From the NCBI RefSeq assembly GCF_013327855.1, contig NZ_JABUMX010000005.1, positions 124,001 through 188,000 on the forward strand: 64,000 nucleotides of DNA, written 5' to 3'. The position numbers were made by a program, and so were the translations under genes. The notes below the pieces were generated by a model, which saw only the letters and a list, made by a program, of their open reading frames with translations, made no database searches and was not told where the DNA came from. How positions within the stretch are numbered: the stretch's first letter is position 1; every line of letters starts with the position of its first letter. The DNA comes from Phyllobacterium pellucidum. GTDB taxonomy: Bacteria > Pseudomonadota > Alphaproteobacteria > Rhizobiales > Rhizobiaceae. Of the stretch, positions 17,622-27,188 are shown piece by piece.

Positions 17622-18947
17622 ATGAAAAGCACCACGTTTTTAAGCACGACGAGTCTCGCTTCTTTCATGGCGGCCGGATTGATTGCCGGCAGCGCAAATG
17701 TCGCGCTGGCAAAAGACCCGGTCGTCGCGGATCCGGATGCAAAAGTTGAATATTCGGGCACGCTCAGCATTCTCACTAAGTTCGGTCTGCAGCAGCTTTC
17801 TCCGTTTTTCGTCGATGCCGCCAAGGAATATGAAAAGCTTCATCCAGGCGTCAAAGTCGAACTTATTCAGGAGAGCGACGACAGCGTGAAGGGCAAGACG
17901 AAGGCTCTCGTTGCGTCCAATTCCTTGCCTGATATCTATTTCTCCTGGACCGGCAGCTGGGGCGAAAACTTCGTCCGCGGCAATCGCGCGGTCGACCTTA
18001 GCAAGGTGATCGGTCCCGATACCGCCTGGGGCAAGCAACTTGCCGGCGCCGCAGTCAGCGCCTTCCAGTACAATGGCAAGCTCTATGGCATTCCGCTCTA
18101 TCTCGACGCCAAGTTCATGGGCTACAGCAAGCCGCTGTTCGAAAAAGCTGGCGTTTCCGAACCCAAGACTTTTGATGAATTGCTCACCGCCTGCGCGGCC
18201 CTACGCAAGTCGGGCGTCACACCGATCTCCTTCGGCAACAAGGAAGGCTGGCCGGCGGTTCATTATGCCGGGCAACTGCTCTCCTATAACGTGCCGCAGG
18301 CGACGCTCGAAAAGGATTTCACGCCGGCCACCGCCGACTACTCCGATCCGGGCTATGTGCTGAGCCTGACCCAGTTCAAGCAGTTGATCGATGAATGTTC
18401 GGATGGTTCCGGGACGAACGGCTCGTCCTATGCATCGGCGCTGCAGCAGTTCTCCAATGCCAAGTCGGCCATGTATTATCAGGAAATCATCGAGTTCGAT
18501 CAGAGCACTGCCGACGGCGCCTTGAAGCGGGACGATTTCGGCTACTTCAAACTGCCGGCACCGAAGGACGCAAAGGGCGACGTGAAGTCGATCGAAGGCG
18601 CGCCGGAAGGTTACATGATCAATGCCGCTTCGAAGAACATTCCGCTTGCCATCGACTTCATGAAGTTCGTCACTTCTGCAGATAATGGCAAGGTTCTGTC
18701 GGCTCCGCCTTATGGCCAGCCGAGTGCGACCGTCGGAGGATATTCCGCCGATACGATGAATCCGGCGGTCGTCGGTGGCCTGAAAGTTATCGCAGACTCT
18801 TCCTATCTCATGCCCTGGCTCGATACGGCCAACCCACCGCGCGTGGCGGCTGCCTGGCTTTCGGGCCTGCAGGCACTCATCGGCGGCTCGCAGACACCCG
18901 AGCAGGTCATGGAACAAGTGAAGAAAGCTGCGGCTTCTTCAAAGTAA
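17622..18947 (+). CDS. Sugar-type ABC transporter substrate-binding protein
   Basis: This 441-residue periplasmic protein of the carbohydrate-uptake (MalE/UgpB-like) class has a signal peptide (STTSLASFMAAGLIAGSANV, cleaved after ALA) and the binding fold (SILTKFGLQQLSPFFVDAAK, IYFSWTGSWGENFVRG, GIPLYLDAKFMGYS). The strong AGAGAGGAA site and the preceding hairpin suggest high expression relative to the enzymes. It belongs with the two permeases directly downstream and the ATPase at the end of the operon. The substrate is inferred to be a fructosyl-amino compound from the enzymes around it. Confidence 0.9.
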   Translation: MKSTTFLSTTSLASFMAAGLIAGSANVALAKDPVVADPDAKVEYSGTLSILTKFGLQQLSPFFVDAAKEYEKLHPGVKVELIQESDDSVKGKTKALVASNSLPDIYFSWTGSWGENFVRGNRAVDLSKVIGPDTAWGKQLAGAAVSAFQYNGKLYGIPLYLDAKFMGYSKPLFEKAGVSEPKTFDELLTACAALRKSGVTPISFGNKEGWPAVHYAGQLLSYNVPQATLEKDFTPATADYSDPGYVLSLTQFKQLIDECSDGSGTNGSSYASALQQFSNAKSAMYYQEIIEFDQSTADGALKRDDFGYFKLPAPKDAKGDVKSIEGAPEGYMINAASKNIPLAIDFMKFVTSADNGKVLSAPPYGQPSATVGGYSADTMNPAVVGGLKVIADSSYLMPWLDTANPPRVAAAWLSGLQALIGGSQTPEQVMEQVKKAAASSK

Positions 18948-18962
18948 GAAAGCTCTCAGACA

Positions 18963-19928
18963 ATGACTGTCGTGAAGCATGACTATAAGGGTGAAGCCGC
19001 CGCTATCGGCTTCACCCTGCAGAGGAAAGCCGGGAATGATCAGACCAGCCCCTTGTCGGGCTTGCTGTCGTTCCGCTGGGTGCTGGTCGCATTCGTTCTG
19101 ATCCTTTGGTTCGTCTATTATCCAATCATCGACAACTTCATCGTCAGCACGAAGAACCAGGATATTTTCACCGGCGAAACCGCCTTTGTCGGCCTCGACA
19201 ACTATCGCCGGCTCCAGAGCGATCCGATCGTCTGGACCGCGATCCTCAACAACACGCTTTATGCGGTCATCTCGATTGTTTTCCAGGTATTTGGTGCATT
19301 CGTGCTCGCCGCGCTCATCGAAGGACTCGACAACGAAAGATGGCGCAGGTTCTGGCGCGCCGTCTATTTCATCCCCTCTGCGATTTCGATCACCGTCACC
19401 GGCCTGCTGTTCTACTTCATCTATCAGCCGGACATCGGTCTGCTTGACTCCTTTCTCACACAGATTGGCCTCGGGAATTGGTCGCGGGCGTGGCTCGGCG
19501 AAGAGCATACGGCGATCTATGCAATCATAGCCATGAGCCAATGGCAGGGTTTCGGCTATTCGACGCTGTTGTTCGGCATTGCGATCCAGAAGATACCGCG
19601 CGAACTTTATGATGCAGCGATCATGGACGGGGCTGGCACCTGGCGGCGCCTGTGGAACATCACCATGCCTCTGACACGCGAGATGACAGGCCTGATGGTC
19701 ATTGTCACGATCACCGGCGCCTTCCAGGTTTTCAACGAGGTCATGGTCATGACGGCCGGCGGTCCGAACAATTCCAGCCAGGTGCTTGGAACCTGGCTCT
19801 ATCAACAGGGCTTCATCGAAAACGACTTTGGCTATGGCGCCGCCGTGGCAACCGTGATCTTCGTAATCACCTTGCTGACCGGCTTCGCCCAGCTCTGGTA
19901 CACAAGGAAGCGGAGGGTGCATCTGTGA
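18963..19928 (+). CDS. ABC transporter permease 1 (MalF/UgpA-like)
   Basis: This 321-residue inner-membrane protein has six main hydrophobic segments, beginning near LVAFVLILWFVYYPIIDNFI. The cytoplasmic EAA loop that docks on the ATPase is around LYDAAIMDGAGTWRRLWNIT. It follows the binding-protein gene by 15 bases and overlaps permease 2 by four. Length and topology are normal for the carbohydrate-uptake family. Confidence 0.92.
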   Translation: MTVVKHDYKGEAAAIGFTLQRKAGNDQTSPLSGLLSFRWVLVAFVLILWFVYYPIIDNFIVSTKNQDIFTGETAFVGLDNYRRLQSDPIVWTAILNNTLYAVISIVFQVFGAFVLAALIEGLDNERWRRFWRAVYFIPSAISITVTGLLFYFIYQPDIGLLDSFLTQIGLGNWSRAWLGEEHTAIYAIIAMSQWQGFGYSTLLFGIAIQKIPRELYDAAIMDGAGTWRRLWNITMPLTREMTGLMVIVTITGAFQVFNEVMVMTAGGPNNSSQVLGTWLYQQGFIENDFGYGAAVATVIFVITLLTGFAQLWYTRKRRVHL

Positions 19929-20785
19929 GCGTCACCCTTCAATCCCCCGAGAGGGAACCGGTCGATTTCGTTCAAATGTTGGCAAAGGTCTGCCTTGTCA
20001 CCTTTCTTGTCAGCCTCGGCGTCATCGTCATCTATCCATTGATCTGGATGGCCCTGAACGGCTTCAAGAGCAACTCGGAGATCTTCGGCAATCCATTTGC
20101 GCTTCCGACCAGCTTTACGATCGGAAACTATATTTCTGCCTGGAACCAGGGCATCCGCAATTACATTGCGACGAGCATAATCGTGACGCTTGGTTCCGCC
20201 ATCTGCACCGTTCTCGTAAGCGCGTGGACCGCATACGGCCTGACGCGCTCAAGCTTGCCCGGGAAGCCTTATTTCGTGGGCATCGTGCTTGGCGGCCTCA
20301 TGCTCAGCCCGACTGTCGCGGTAATCCCGCTCGTGCGCATGATGCAGGATCTCGGCCTCTACAACACCTATTGGGCGCTGATCATTCTTTATACAGCCTT
20401 CCGCATCCCGTTCACGACCTTTCTCATTCGCGCCTACATGCTCGGACTCCCACGCGATCTCGATGAGGCAGCGATCATGGACGGTGCGACCGAGGGCCAG
20501 ATCTTTTGGAAGGTGATCCTGCCGCTGTGCAAGCCGATACTTGTATCCTGTGTCATCCTGCACGTGCTTTTCGCCTGGAATGAATATCTCTTCGCGATGA
20601 TTTTCACGAGCGGCGCAGACTTGCAGACACTGCCTGTCGGCCTGACATCGATCATGGCGAAACACGGAACCAATTACGCCATCGTCTTCGCTGCGATGAC
20701 ATTGTCAGCACTTCCCATCGTCATCGTTTTCTTCGCCGCGCAGCGCTTCTTCATCCGGGGCCTTGCCGAAGGCATCGGCAAATAA
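19925..20785 (+). CDS. ABC transporter permease 2 (MalG/UgpE-like)
   Basis: A GTG start at 19925 overlaps the stop of permease 1 as GTGA, with GGAGGG upstream, giving 286 residues. Six membrane segments are visible, starting at VCLVTFLVSLGVIVIYPLIW, with the EAA loop at LDEAAIMDGATEGQIFWKVI. The longer frame reading back to 19652 only overlaps permease 1. It completes the membrane channel of the importer. Confidence 0.92.
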   Translation: MSVTLQSPEREPVDFVQMLAKVCLVTFLVSLGVIVIYPLIWMALNGFKSNSEIFGNPFALPTSFTIGNYISAWNQGIRNYIATSIIVTLGSAICTVLVSAWTAYGLTRSSLPGKPYFVGIVLGGLMLSPTVAVIPLVRMMQDLGLYNTYWALIILYTAFRIPFTTFLIRAYMLGLPRDLDEAAIMDGATEGQIFWKVILPLCKPILVSCVILHVLFAWNEYLFAMIFTSGADLQTLPVGLTSIMAKHGTNYAIVFAAMTLSALPIVIVFFAAQRFFIRGLAEGIGK

Positions 20786-20797
20786 GGGGAGCGGGAA

Positions 20798-21640
20798 ATG
20801 TTGAGACGTGAACAACTCATCGGAGCAAATTTCTCCTTTCAGCACCACCCGTTCCGGTGGGTCGCGGAGCAGCTGCGCCGGATGGGATTCAGCCGCATGG
20901 AGCTTTGGGGAATTGCTCCCCACCTCGACCTCTTCAACGATAGCAATTCGCGCCTGAGGGAATTGAAGGCCGTCCTCGTCGACAATCAGTTGTCGGTTCA
21001 CTGCTTCACGCCGGAACAGGTGCTCTATCCCATCAACATCGCATCGGGCGACGACACCTATCGCGCAAAGAGCGTGGAGCGCTTTCTCCACGCTGCCGAT
21101 ATTTGTGCTGAACTTGGTGCGAAATACCTGTTTCTGACCCCAGGCCGCGGGTTTGAAAATGAAAGCCGCGAGCGCGCCTGGGCTCGTTCGATCGAGTCAG
21201 TCAACACGATTGCCCGGCACGCCAGGAGCAATGGGGTTGCCTGTCTTCTGGAACCACTGCAACGAACCGAGAGCAATATCGTCAACAACGCGGATGATCT
21301 CTTTGCCTTCTGGCGCGAGCTCGACGCAGATAATGTCGACGTCGTTCTCGATATCGTGGCCATGGCAACGGCGAAGGACAGCGTCGGCGCCTATGTCGAG
21401 AAGTTCGGCGAGCGCCTTTCCCATGTTCATATCGTTGACGGGACGCCGGCCGGCCACCTGGTCTGGGGCGATGGCAACCTGCCATTGCACGACTATCTCG
21501 CCGAACTCGATGCGAGTTCCTTTACGGGGACCCTTACCTTCGAACCGTTCGGCAATGGATCTTATGCGCTCGATCCCGTCGCGGCCTTGCAACGTTGTCT
21601 GACCGCGATTGCTCCTCTTCTTGACCGTGCGGAGCAATGA
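20798..21640 (+). CDS. frlC: Sugar-phosphate isomerase/epimerase-like TIM barrel, FrlC-like
   Basis: This 280-residue protein belongs to the xylose-isomerase-like TIM-barrel family. Metal-binding and catalytic positions are visible in CLLEPLQRTESN, VVLDIVAMATAKD, HVHIVDGTPAGHLVWGDGN and TLTFEPFG. FrlC of E. coli interconverts psicoselysine and fructoselysine, and the position between transporter and FrlD-like kinase supports a similar role. It overlaps the kinase gene by four bases. The exact sugar-amine is not determined. Confidence 0.82.
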   Translation: MLRREQLIGANFSFQHHPFRWVAEQLRRMGFSRMELWGIAPHLDLFNDSNSRLRELKAVLVDNQLSVHCFTPEQVLYPINIASGDDTYRAKSVERFLHAADICAELGAKYLFLTPGRGFENESRERAWARSIESVNTIARHARSNGVACLLEPLQRTESNIVNNADDLFAFWRELDADNVDVVLDIVAMATAKDSVGAYVEKFGERLSHVHIVDGTPAGHLVWGDGNLPLHDYLAELDASSFTGTLTFEPFGNGSYALDPVAALQRCLTAIAPLLDRAEQ

Positions 21641-22503
21641 TGCAGAACGCCAGTCCAACGCTGATTGCTGTCGGCGACAATTGCCTTGATGCCTACCTGA
21701 CCAAAGGCTTCGTCACGGTAGGAGGAAATGCGCTCAATGTCGCGGTTCAATGGCAACGACACGGCCACAATGCGCGCTATTTCGGCGCCCTCGGCCATGA
21801 TGAAGAAGCCGAGATCATGCTCGACGAGATCGAGCGTGTCGGCCTCGCTCCGGGCGACGTGGAATTGCTGACAGGGAGTTCCGCGGTAACCCTCCTTGCC
21901 GACGATGCCGGCGAGCGGCGCTTCCTGCTCGAGTCCCTCGGCGTCGGGGCAGACTATTTCCCCAAGGGCGAACATTATGATGCGCTGCTGCGGGCCGACT
22001 GGGTCCATCTCGGCACAAATGCGAGCGAAGAGCTGGTGCGCCGGCTTGTGGCGGATGGCGTAAGGTTCAGCGTCGACGTGTCGACACGACACTTCGATTT
22101 GCCGCTGGATAATGTACCGCTGGTTTTTGCGTCAGGTCCAGACGATCCGGACGAACCGGTCAAGCCGCTCATCGAAAAGTTCAAGCGGGCAGGGGCCCGC
22201 GAAGTCGTGGTCACATGCGGCAAGCGCGGCTCCTTCTACGATAATGGCAGCCCTCTGTTCTTCGCGGATTCGGTGCCGGTATCTGTCGTTGATACCTGCG
22301 GCGCCGGCGACAGCTTCATCGCAACATTCATCGTTAGCCGTTTTGTAGAAGGCTGCTCGGAGGAAACCGCGCTCAATCGTTCGGCCGCGCGGGCCGCGGA
22401 AACCTGTACGCATCTCGGCGGATTTCCCCAGGTGATCCTGCCGATACCCCAATGGCTTCTCGACAAATACGACAGCGTCATCCGTACCGCGCAAAGGGCT
22501 TGA
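21637..22503 (+). CDS. frlD: PfkB-family kinase, FrlD-like (fructosamine 6-kinase)
   Basis: This 288-residue ribokinase/PfkB kinase should phosphorylate a fructosyl-amino compound at C6 before cleavage by the FrlB-like enzyme. It has the N-terminal substrate motif (FVTVGGNALNVAVQWQRHGH) and the C-terminal PfkB signature VVDTCGAGDSFIATF with the catalytic Asp. The start is the first of a doubled ATGATG that overlaps the frlC stop. FrlD is somewhat shorter than sugar kinases such as ribokinase, as seen here. Confidence 0.85.
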   Translation: MMQNASPTLIAVGDNCLDAYLTKGFVTVGGNALNVAVQWQRHGHNARYFGALGHDEEAEIMLDEIERVGLAPGDVELLTGSSAVTLLADDAGERRFLLESLGVGADYFPKGEHYDALLRADWVHLGTNASEELVRRLVADGVRFSVDVSTRHFDLPLDNVPLVFASGPDDPDEPVKPLIEKFKRAGAREVVVTCGKRGSFYDNGSPLFFADSVPVSVVDTCGAGDSFIATFIVSRFVEGCSEETALNRSAARAAETCTHLGGFPQVILPIPQWLLDKYDSVIRTAQRA

Positions 22504-22505
22504 GC

Positions 22506-23909
22506 ATGAGCAGTATCAAAATGAGACCGCCGGTTGCGGCCCCAAGAGAAGACCGGTCCTTTTGGTTGCAGAGTATTGCCGCCGATGCCGCAACGACACC
22601 GCTCAAGGGCAGCGAGACGTGCGATATTGCGATCGTCGGCGGTGGTTACGCTGGCCTGTGGACTGCGCTGCGGATAAAAGAGCATGCGCCCGAGACGCGC
22701 GTTACGATCCTCGAAGCTGATTTTTGCGGGTCGGGCGCTTCGGGCAGGAATGGGGGACAGGTCCACACCTGGTTCGCCGAGATCGACATGCTACGGGAAC
22801 TCGTGGGTACTGAAGACGCGCTCATGTTGTGCCGCGCTACTGCCGACGCCATCGATGAACTCAAGACCCTGCAGGATTCGGGCACCATCGACATGGATTT
22901 GCGACTGGACGGCTGGTTGTGGACGGCAAGTTCCGCCGCCCAGGAAGGGGCGTGGTCGAAGGCCTATGATCTCACCCGGACGTTGGGCGAGAAGCGATTT
23001 CGGACCCTTGACCGGGCCGATATGCTGAAGCGGACCGGTTCTTCTGCGTCCTACCTTGGCATCGTGGAAGAACGGGCTGGGACAGTCCAGCCGGCAAAGC
23101 TGGCGCTGGGTTTGCGCCAGCTTGCAATCTCGAACGGCGTCATTATTCACGAACAGAGTCCGGTTCTGGAGATCGTACCTGGGGCACAACCGCAATTGCG
23201 CACGGCTCAGGGTACGTTGTCTGCCAAGAAGATCGTCCTCGCTGCCAACGCATGGCTTTCGGCGATTCCGGAACTGCACCCCTATCTCTATGTGGTCAGC
23301 AGTCAGCTCATCGCAACCGCGCCTGCTGCCGACATTCTGGATGAGATCGGTTGGGTCGACGGTGCATCGATCTGCGATGCCCAACACCACGTGCTCTACT
23401 ACCAGCGCACCCCTTCAGGCCGGGTGATCTTCGGCCGGGGAACCGGCGGCATTGCGTATCAGGACCGCATCGGCTCCAGCTTCAACCGGAGCGGAGACAA
23501 GGGTTTGGACAATATCCGCGAGCTGCACCGCGTCTATCCGCAACTTAAAGAAGTTGAGGTGCAATATGATTGGAGCGGACCAATCGACTGCACTGCCCAG
23601 CATCTGCCGGTTTTCGATCATCTGAAAGAGCACCGGAACATCTTTTACGCTGTCGGTTTCAACGGCACCGGAATTGCCCAGACGCCCGTCGCCGGCCGCA
23701 TCATGGCAAGCCTCGTTTTGGGACGCGACGACAAGTGGAGCAGATGCGGGTTGGTCGGTATCGGTCGCCGGACGAAGCTCCCGCCCGAACCGTTGCGATA
23801 TGTCGGTGCAAAAATCGTCAGGGGCGCCATTCGCCGCAAGAATGACGTGGAAATTCTCAATCAGAAGCCGGATCGGATCACGCGATTTCTGGCCAATCTT
23901 GCTCCCTGA
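22506..23909 (+). CDS. FAD-dependent oxidoreductase of the DAO family in the frl-like operon
   Basis: This 467-residue flavoprotein has the Rossmann motif CDIAIVGGGYAGLWTALRI, then SGRNGGQVHTWF typical of SolA/amadoriase-like and gamma-glutamylputrescine oxidase-like enzymes. The C-terminal FAD segment is YAVGFNGTGIAQTPVAG. It starts 2 bases after the kinase stop, inside the operon. One option is an amadoriase (SocD-like) that oxidises the same fructosyl compounds; another is an amine or amino-acid oxidase acting on the released aglycone. Classical frl operons do not include it. Confidence 0.83.
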   Translation: MSSIKMRPPVAAPREDRSFWLQSIAADAATTPLKGSETCDIAIVGGGYAGLWTALRIKEHAPETRVTILEADFCGSGASGRNGGQVHTWFAEIDMLRELVGTEDALMLCRATADAIDELKTLQDSGTIDMDLRLDGWLWTASSAAQEGAWSKAYDLTRTLGEKRFRTLDRADMLKRTGSSASYLGIVEERAGTVQPAKLALGLRQLAISNGVIIHEQSPVLEIVPGAQPQLRTAQGTLSAKKIVLAANAWLSAIPELHPYLYVVSSQLIATAPAADILDEIGWVDGASICDAQHHVLYYQRTPSGRVIFGRGTGGIAYQDRIGSSFNRSGDKGLDNIRELHRVYPQLKEVEVQYDWSGPIDCTAQHLPVFDHLKEHRNIFYAVGFNGTGIAQTPVAGRIMASLVLGRDDKWSRCGLVGIGRRTKLPPEPLRYVGAKIVRGAIRRKNDVEILNQKPDRITRFLANLAP

Positions 23910-23940
23910 GTGATGGGAAGCAAATATAAGGAACGGAACG

Positions 23941-25083
23941 ATGGCTGACTTGTCGCTGAGAAACATACGTAAGTCATACTCCAATCTGGAGGTCCTTCAC
24001 GGCATCGATCTCGACATTAAATCCGGTGAGTTCATCGTTTTTGTGGGCCCCTCGGGCTGTGGAAAATCGACACTGCTTCGCTCGATTGCCGGGTTGGAAA
24101 CGATTACCTCCGGCGACCTCATCATTGACGGCGAGCGGATCAACAATGTGGCGCCGTCCAAGCGCGGCATTTCGATGGTGTTCCAGTCCTACGCCCTGTA
24201 CCCGCACATGACTGTCTTCGAAAATATGGCCTTCGGTCTGCGCATTGCCGGCCTGCCCAAAGCCGAAATAGATAAACGTGTGCGCAATGCAGCAAACATC
24301 CTCCAGCTCGACAGCTATCTGCAGAGGCTGCCGAAGGCTCTTTCCGGCGGGCAGAGGCAACGTGTTGCCATCGGCCGCGCCATCGTGCGTGATCCGCGCG
24401 TGTTTCTCTTCGATGAACCATTGTCCAATCTCGATGCGGCGCTGCGCGTGGCGACCCGGATCGAGATTGCGAAGCTGAAGCAGAGCATGCCGGACGTCAC
24501 CATGATCTACGTGACACATGACCAAGTCGAGGCCATGACTTTGGCCGACCGCATCGTCGTCTTCAAAGACGGAAACATCGAGCAGGTTGGAACACCGATC
24601 GAGCTTTACAAAAATCCTGCCAATCTTTTCGTTGCGCAGTTCATCGGGTCGCCTTCGATGAACATATTGGAGGGGAAACTCGAAAAAGACTTGTCGGGCT
24701 CCGCGAAATGCAAGCTGGATTGCGGGGTCGCTCTCGATCTTGGTGTGCTGCCCGCTGGCGTTTCTGCTGAGGATCGGCTCAGCATCGGTATTCGTCCTGA
24801 AAATACACAGATCGCGGATGCAAAAACGAATGGGCCGGTGTTTACTGGTACCATCGATTTTGTCGAACACCTCGGCGAAGTACAAATTCTCTATGTCGAT
24901 ATGCCGGGCTCTGATCGAAAATATCTCATCAAGGTAGACGGTACAGGCACTTACGCCAGGACGGACAAGATTCGCTTTACCGCGCGACCGCAAGACGTCC
25001 ACATTTTCGATGCCAATGGCGCTGCTATCGCGCGCTTGTCACAAGCCGGCGTCCAAAAGCAAAGTGAATACGGGATGCAATGA
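23941..25083 (+). CDS. ABC transporter ATPase (UgpC/MsmK/MalK-like)
   Basis: This 380-residue ATPase has Walker A at GPSGCGKSTLLRSIAG, signature ALSGGQRQRVAIGRA, Walker B VFLFDEPLSNLD and switch YVTHDQVEAM. A C-terminal regulatory TOBE region follows residue 240 (GIRPENTQ, IDFVEHLGE). It is the last gene of the operon and completes the importer formed by the binding protein and permeases about 4 kb upstream. Confidence 0.93.
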   Translation: MADLSLRNIRKSYSNLEVLHGIDLDIKSGEFIVFVGPSGCGKSTLLRSIAGLETITSGDLIIDGERINNVAPSKRGISMVFQSYALYPHMTVFENMAFGLRIAGLPKAEIDKRVRNAANILQLDSYLQRLPKALSGGQRQRVAIGRAIVRDPRVFLFDEPLSNLDAALRVATRIEIAKLKQSMPDVTMIYVTHDQVEAMTLADRIVVFKDGNIEQVGTPIELYKNPANLFVAQFIGSPSMNILEGKLEKDLSGSAKCKLDCGVALDLGVLPAGVSAEDRLSIGIRPENTQIADAKTNGPVFTGTIDFVEHLGEVQILYVDMPGSDRKYLIKVDGTGTYARTDKIRFTARPQDVHIFDANGAAIARLSQAGVQKQSEYGMQ

Positions 25084-25199
25084 AACCTGCTTTTGAGGCG
25101 AGCGGGCGGGAAAGGGTGTTCCGCCGCTATTAGACTTAAATATGATTGTGAAACTCCTCTTTGCAGTTTATGAAATCGCAAACCAGCAAGGAGGCTTTC

Positions 25200-26168
25200 G
25201 TGGCAAGGATTTTATTCAAGCGTGCGCGCGCGCTCGGTATCGCGGCATTATTGGCTTCAGGCAGCGCTTTCGCTGCCGATCCAGGCAAGATGTCGATTGT
25301 CGATGATCGCGGCGTCACGGTCGAAGTTCCTGCACAACCGAAGCGCATCGCCTCGATCTCCTACTTCGCCGATGACATCGCGCTGGCCCTCGGCGTCAAG
25401 CCGGTCGCAAGCACATATATGACAGCGGGCCGCGAACCGGATTTCTTGCTTGGCCTGACCTCGCAGATGAAGCGGATCGGACAGCGGGCCAAACCGAACC
25501 TTGAACTACTTTCCGAAGCAAAGCCCGACCTCATCATCGCAATCCGCCGCTATACCGTCGGCAACGCTGCGCAGTTGCAGGGCATCGCACCCTATGTGGC
25601 TTACAACATGGAGTTGCTCGACGAAAGCTATAAGGAAGTTGCCGAGATTTCGAAACTGCTCGGCCAGCCCGAGCGGGGTGAGAAGCTGAATACCGACTTC
25701 CGCAAGAATCTGGCCGACTTCGCAGCCAAGGCACCGAAGGATGTCCACCCGCGTTTCATGATCATGTGGGGTGGAGCAACGCCGTTTGCGTTCCATACCG
25801 AAAACACATCCGCCTCCATCGTGGCGGCTATAGGGGGCGACAATATCGCCGGCCCGAAGTCGCCGGGCGGCGAGTTCGGTATCGATCTCAGTCTCGAGAC
25901 CATGCTGGAGAAAGATCCGGAGGTCATCTTCGTCTACGATTCCGGGCCGGACCGCCCCCACGAAAGCAATCCGATCTGGTCGCAGCTCTCAGCCGTCAAG
26001 AACAACCGGGTTTTCTATGTCGGTGATCAGTGGGTCGAAACAAATGGTCCGATCGCCCGCGAGATCGTTCTGAGGGAAGCGGCGCACTATCTCTATCCGG
26101 ACACCTTCCCGGCCGTCGATGTCCGTGCGGAAGCGGCAAAGATCATTCCCGCGACCGTCCAGGACTGA
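25200..26168 (+). CDS. Iron/siderophore ABC transporter periplasmic binding protein
   Basis: A GTG start at 25200 is chosen because AAGGAGG lies five bases upstream and the product then opens with a clean signal peptide (RARALGIAALLASGSAFAAD); TTG 25161 and ATG 25170 are weaker. The 322-residue protein has the FepB/FecB/FhuD-type fold (RIASISYFADDIALALGVKP, RAKPNLELLSEAKPDLIIA, WVETNGPIAREIVLREA). It leads a four-gene operon with two FecCD-type permeases and an ATPase, and would bind a ferric siderophore or citrate complex. No matching outer-membrane receptor is present nearby. Confidence 0.9.
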   Translation: MARILFKRARALGIAALLASGSAFAADPGKMSIVDDRGVTVEVPAQPKRIASISYFADDIALALGVKPVASTYMTAGREPDFLLGLTSQMKRIGQRAKPNLELLSEAKPDLIIAIRRYTVGNAAQLQGIAPYVAYNMELLDESYKEVAEISKLLGQPERGEKLNTDFRKNLADFAAKAPKDVHPRFMIMWGGATPFAFHTENTSASIVAAIGGDNIAGPKSPGGEFGIDLSLETMLEKDPEVIFVYDSGPDRPHESNPIWSQLSAVKNNRVFYVGDQWVETNGPIAREIVLREAAHYLYPDTFPAVDVRAEAAKIIPATVQD

Positions 26169-26183
26169 CGGCCAGTCCGACGA

Positions 26184-27188
26184 ATGAGCCCAAGCCGATC
26201 ATTCCTGCTCATTGGGCTTATCGTGCTGGCCTGCGTGGCGACGATCGCCGTCGGTTTGCTGGTTGGCGCAAAAACACTATCGGTCGCGACGGTTTTCCAT
26301 GTTCTTGTCGCGCCCGATGGCAAGATCGATTCAATCCTCGTGTGGACGCTGCGGCTGCCGCGGAGCCTGACGGCTGCCGCAGGCGGTGCGGGGCTCGCCG
26401 TTTCAGGCTACCTGTTGCAGACGCTGACGCGCAATCCGCTGGCCGATCCCGGCATTACCGGCGCGACGGCCGGAGCCGTTGCGCCGATCGTTTGTTGCTT
26501 CGTGTTCGTGCCGTGGCTCTCCCCGGTTTATTACCCGGTCATCGGGCTGCTGGGCGGGCTCGCGGCTTCTTCCGTGACGTTCTGGGTTTCACGCGGCGGG
26601 CAGGGGCGTCCGCTGCAACTGGCACTTGGCGGTGTCAGCGTTTCCCTGTTTCTCGGCGCGATAACCACATATGTCCTGTTGCTGACGGGGCCGCAGGCCG
26701 CATCACTGCTGTTCTGGCTATCGGGCGGTTTTCAGGGAAGGACCTGGACACATCTCATGCATATGCTTCCCTGGACGGTAACAGGTGTCGTCGGGGCGCT
26801 CGTTTTTCGTCGTGTAATCGGAATGTTCATGCTGAGCGACCATGCCGCTGCCGGAATGGGCCTGCAGCTTGGGCTGTGGAAGCCGGTCATTCTCATTCTG
26901 GCGATTATCCCGGTCGCGGGTATCACGCCGATCGCCGGTCCGGTTGCCTTTGTCGGCCTTGCAGCACCCCACATTGCGCGCCTTCTCAGACCAGGCGGGA
27001 CTGGCTGGGACATCGGGTTGAGCGCGGTCATCGGTGCGCTCATCGTCACCTTTGCCGATGTTGTTGGACGCAGCATCGCCGTCCCGCGGGAATTGCCGGT
27101 CGGGATAATCACGGCGCTGATCGGCGGCCCTATCTTCATCTACCTTGTCCAGCGCGGCCGGCTCAATCTTTCGGGCGCTGAGCGATGA
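26184..27188 (+). CDS. Iron/siderophore ABC transporter permease 1 (FecCD family)
   Basis: This 334-residue permease shows LRLPRSLTAAAGGAGLAVSG, TRNPLADPGITGATAGAVAP and AFVGLAAPHIARLLRP, the hallmark motifs of the FecCD/BtuC family, and about nine membrane spans. It begins 16 bases after the binding-protein gene and overlaps the next permease by four bases. Confidence 0.93.
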   Translation: MSPSRSFLLIGLIVLACVATIAVGLLVGAKTLSVATVFHVLVAPDGKIDSILVWTLRLPRSLTAAAGGAGLAVSGYLLQTLTRNPLADPGITGATAGAVAPIVCCFVFVPWLSPVYYPVIGLLGGLAASSVTFWVSRGGQGRPLQLALGGVSVSLFLGAITTYVLLLTGPQAASLLFWLSGGFQGRTWTHLMHMLPWTVTGVVGALVFRRVIGMFMLSDHAAAGMGLQLGLWKPVILILAIIPVAGITPIAGPVAFVGLAAPHIARLLRPGGTGWDIGLSAVIGALIVTFADVVGRSIAVPRELPVGIITALIGGPIFIYLVQRGRLNLSGAER

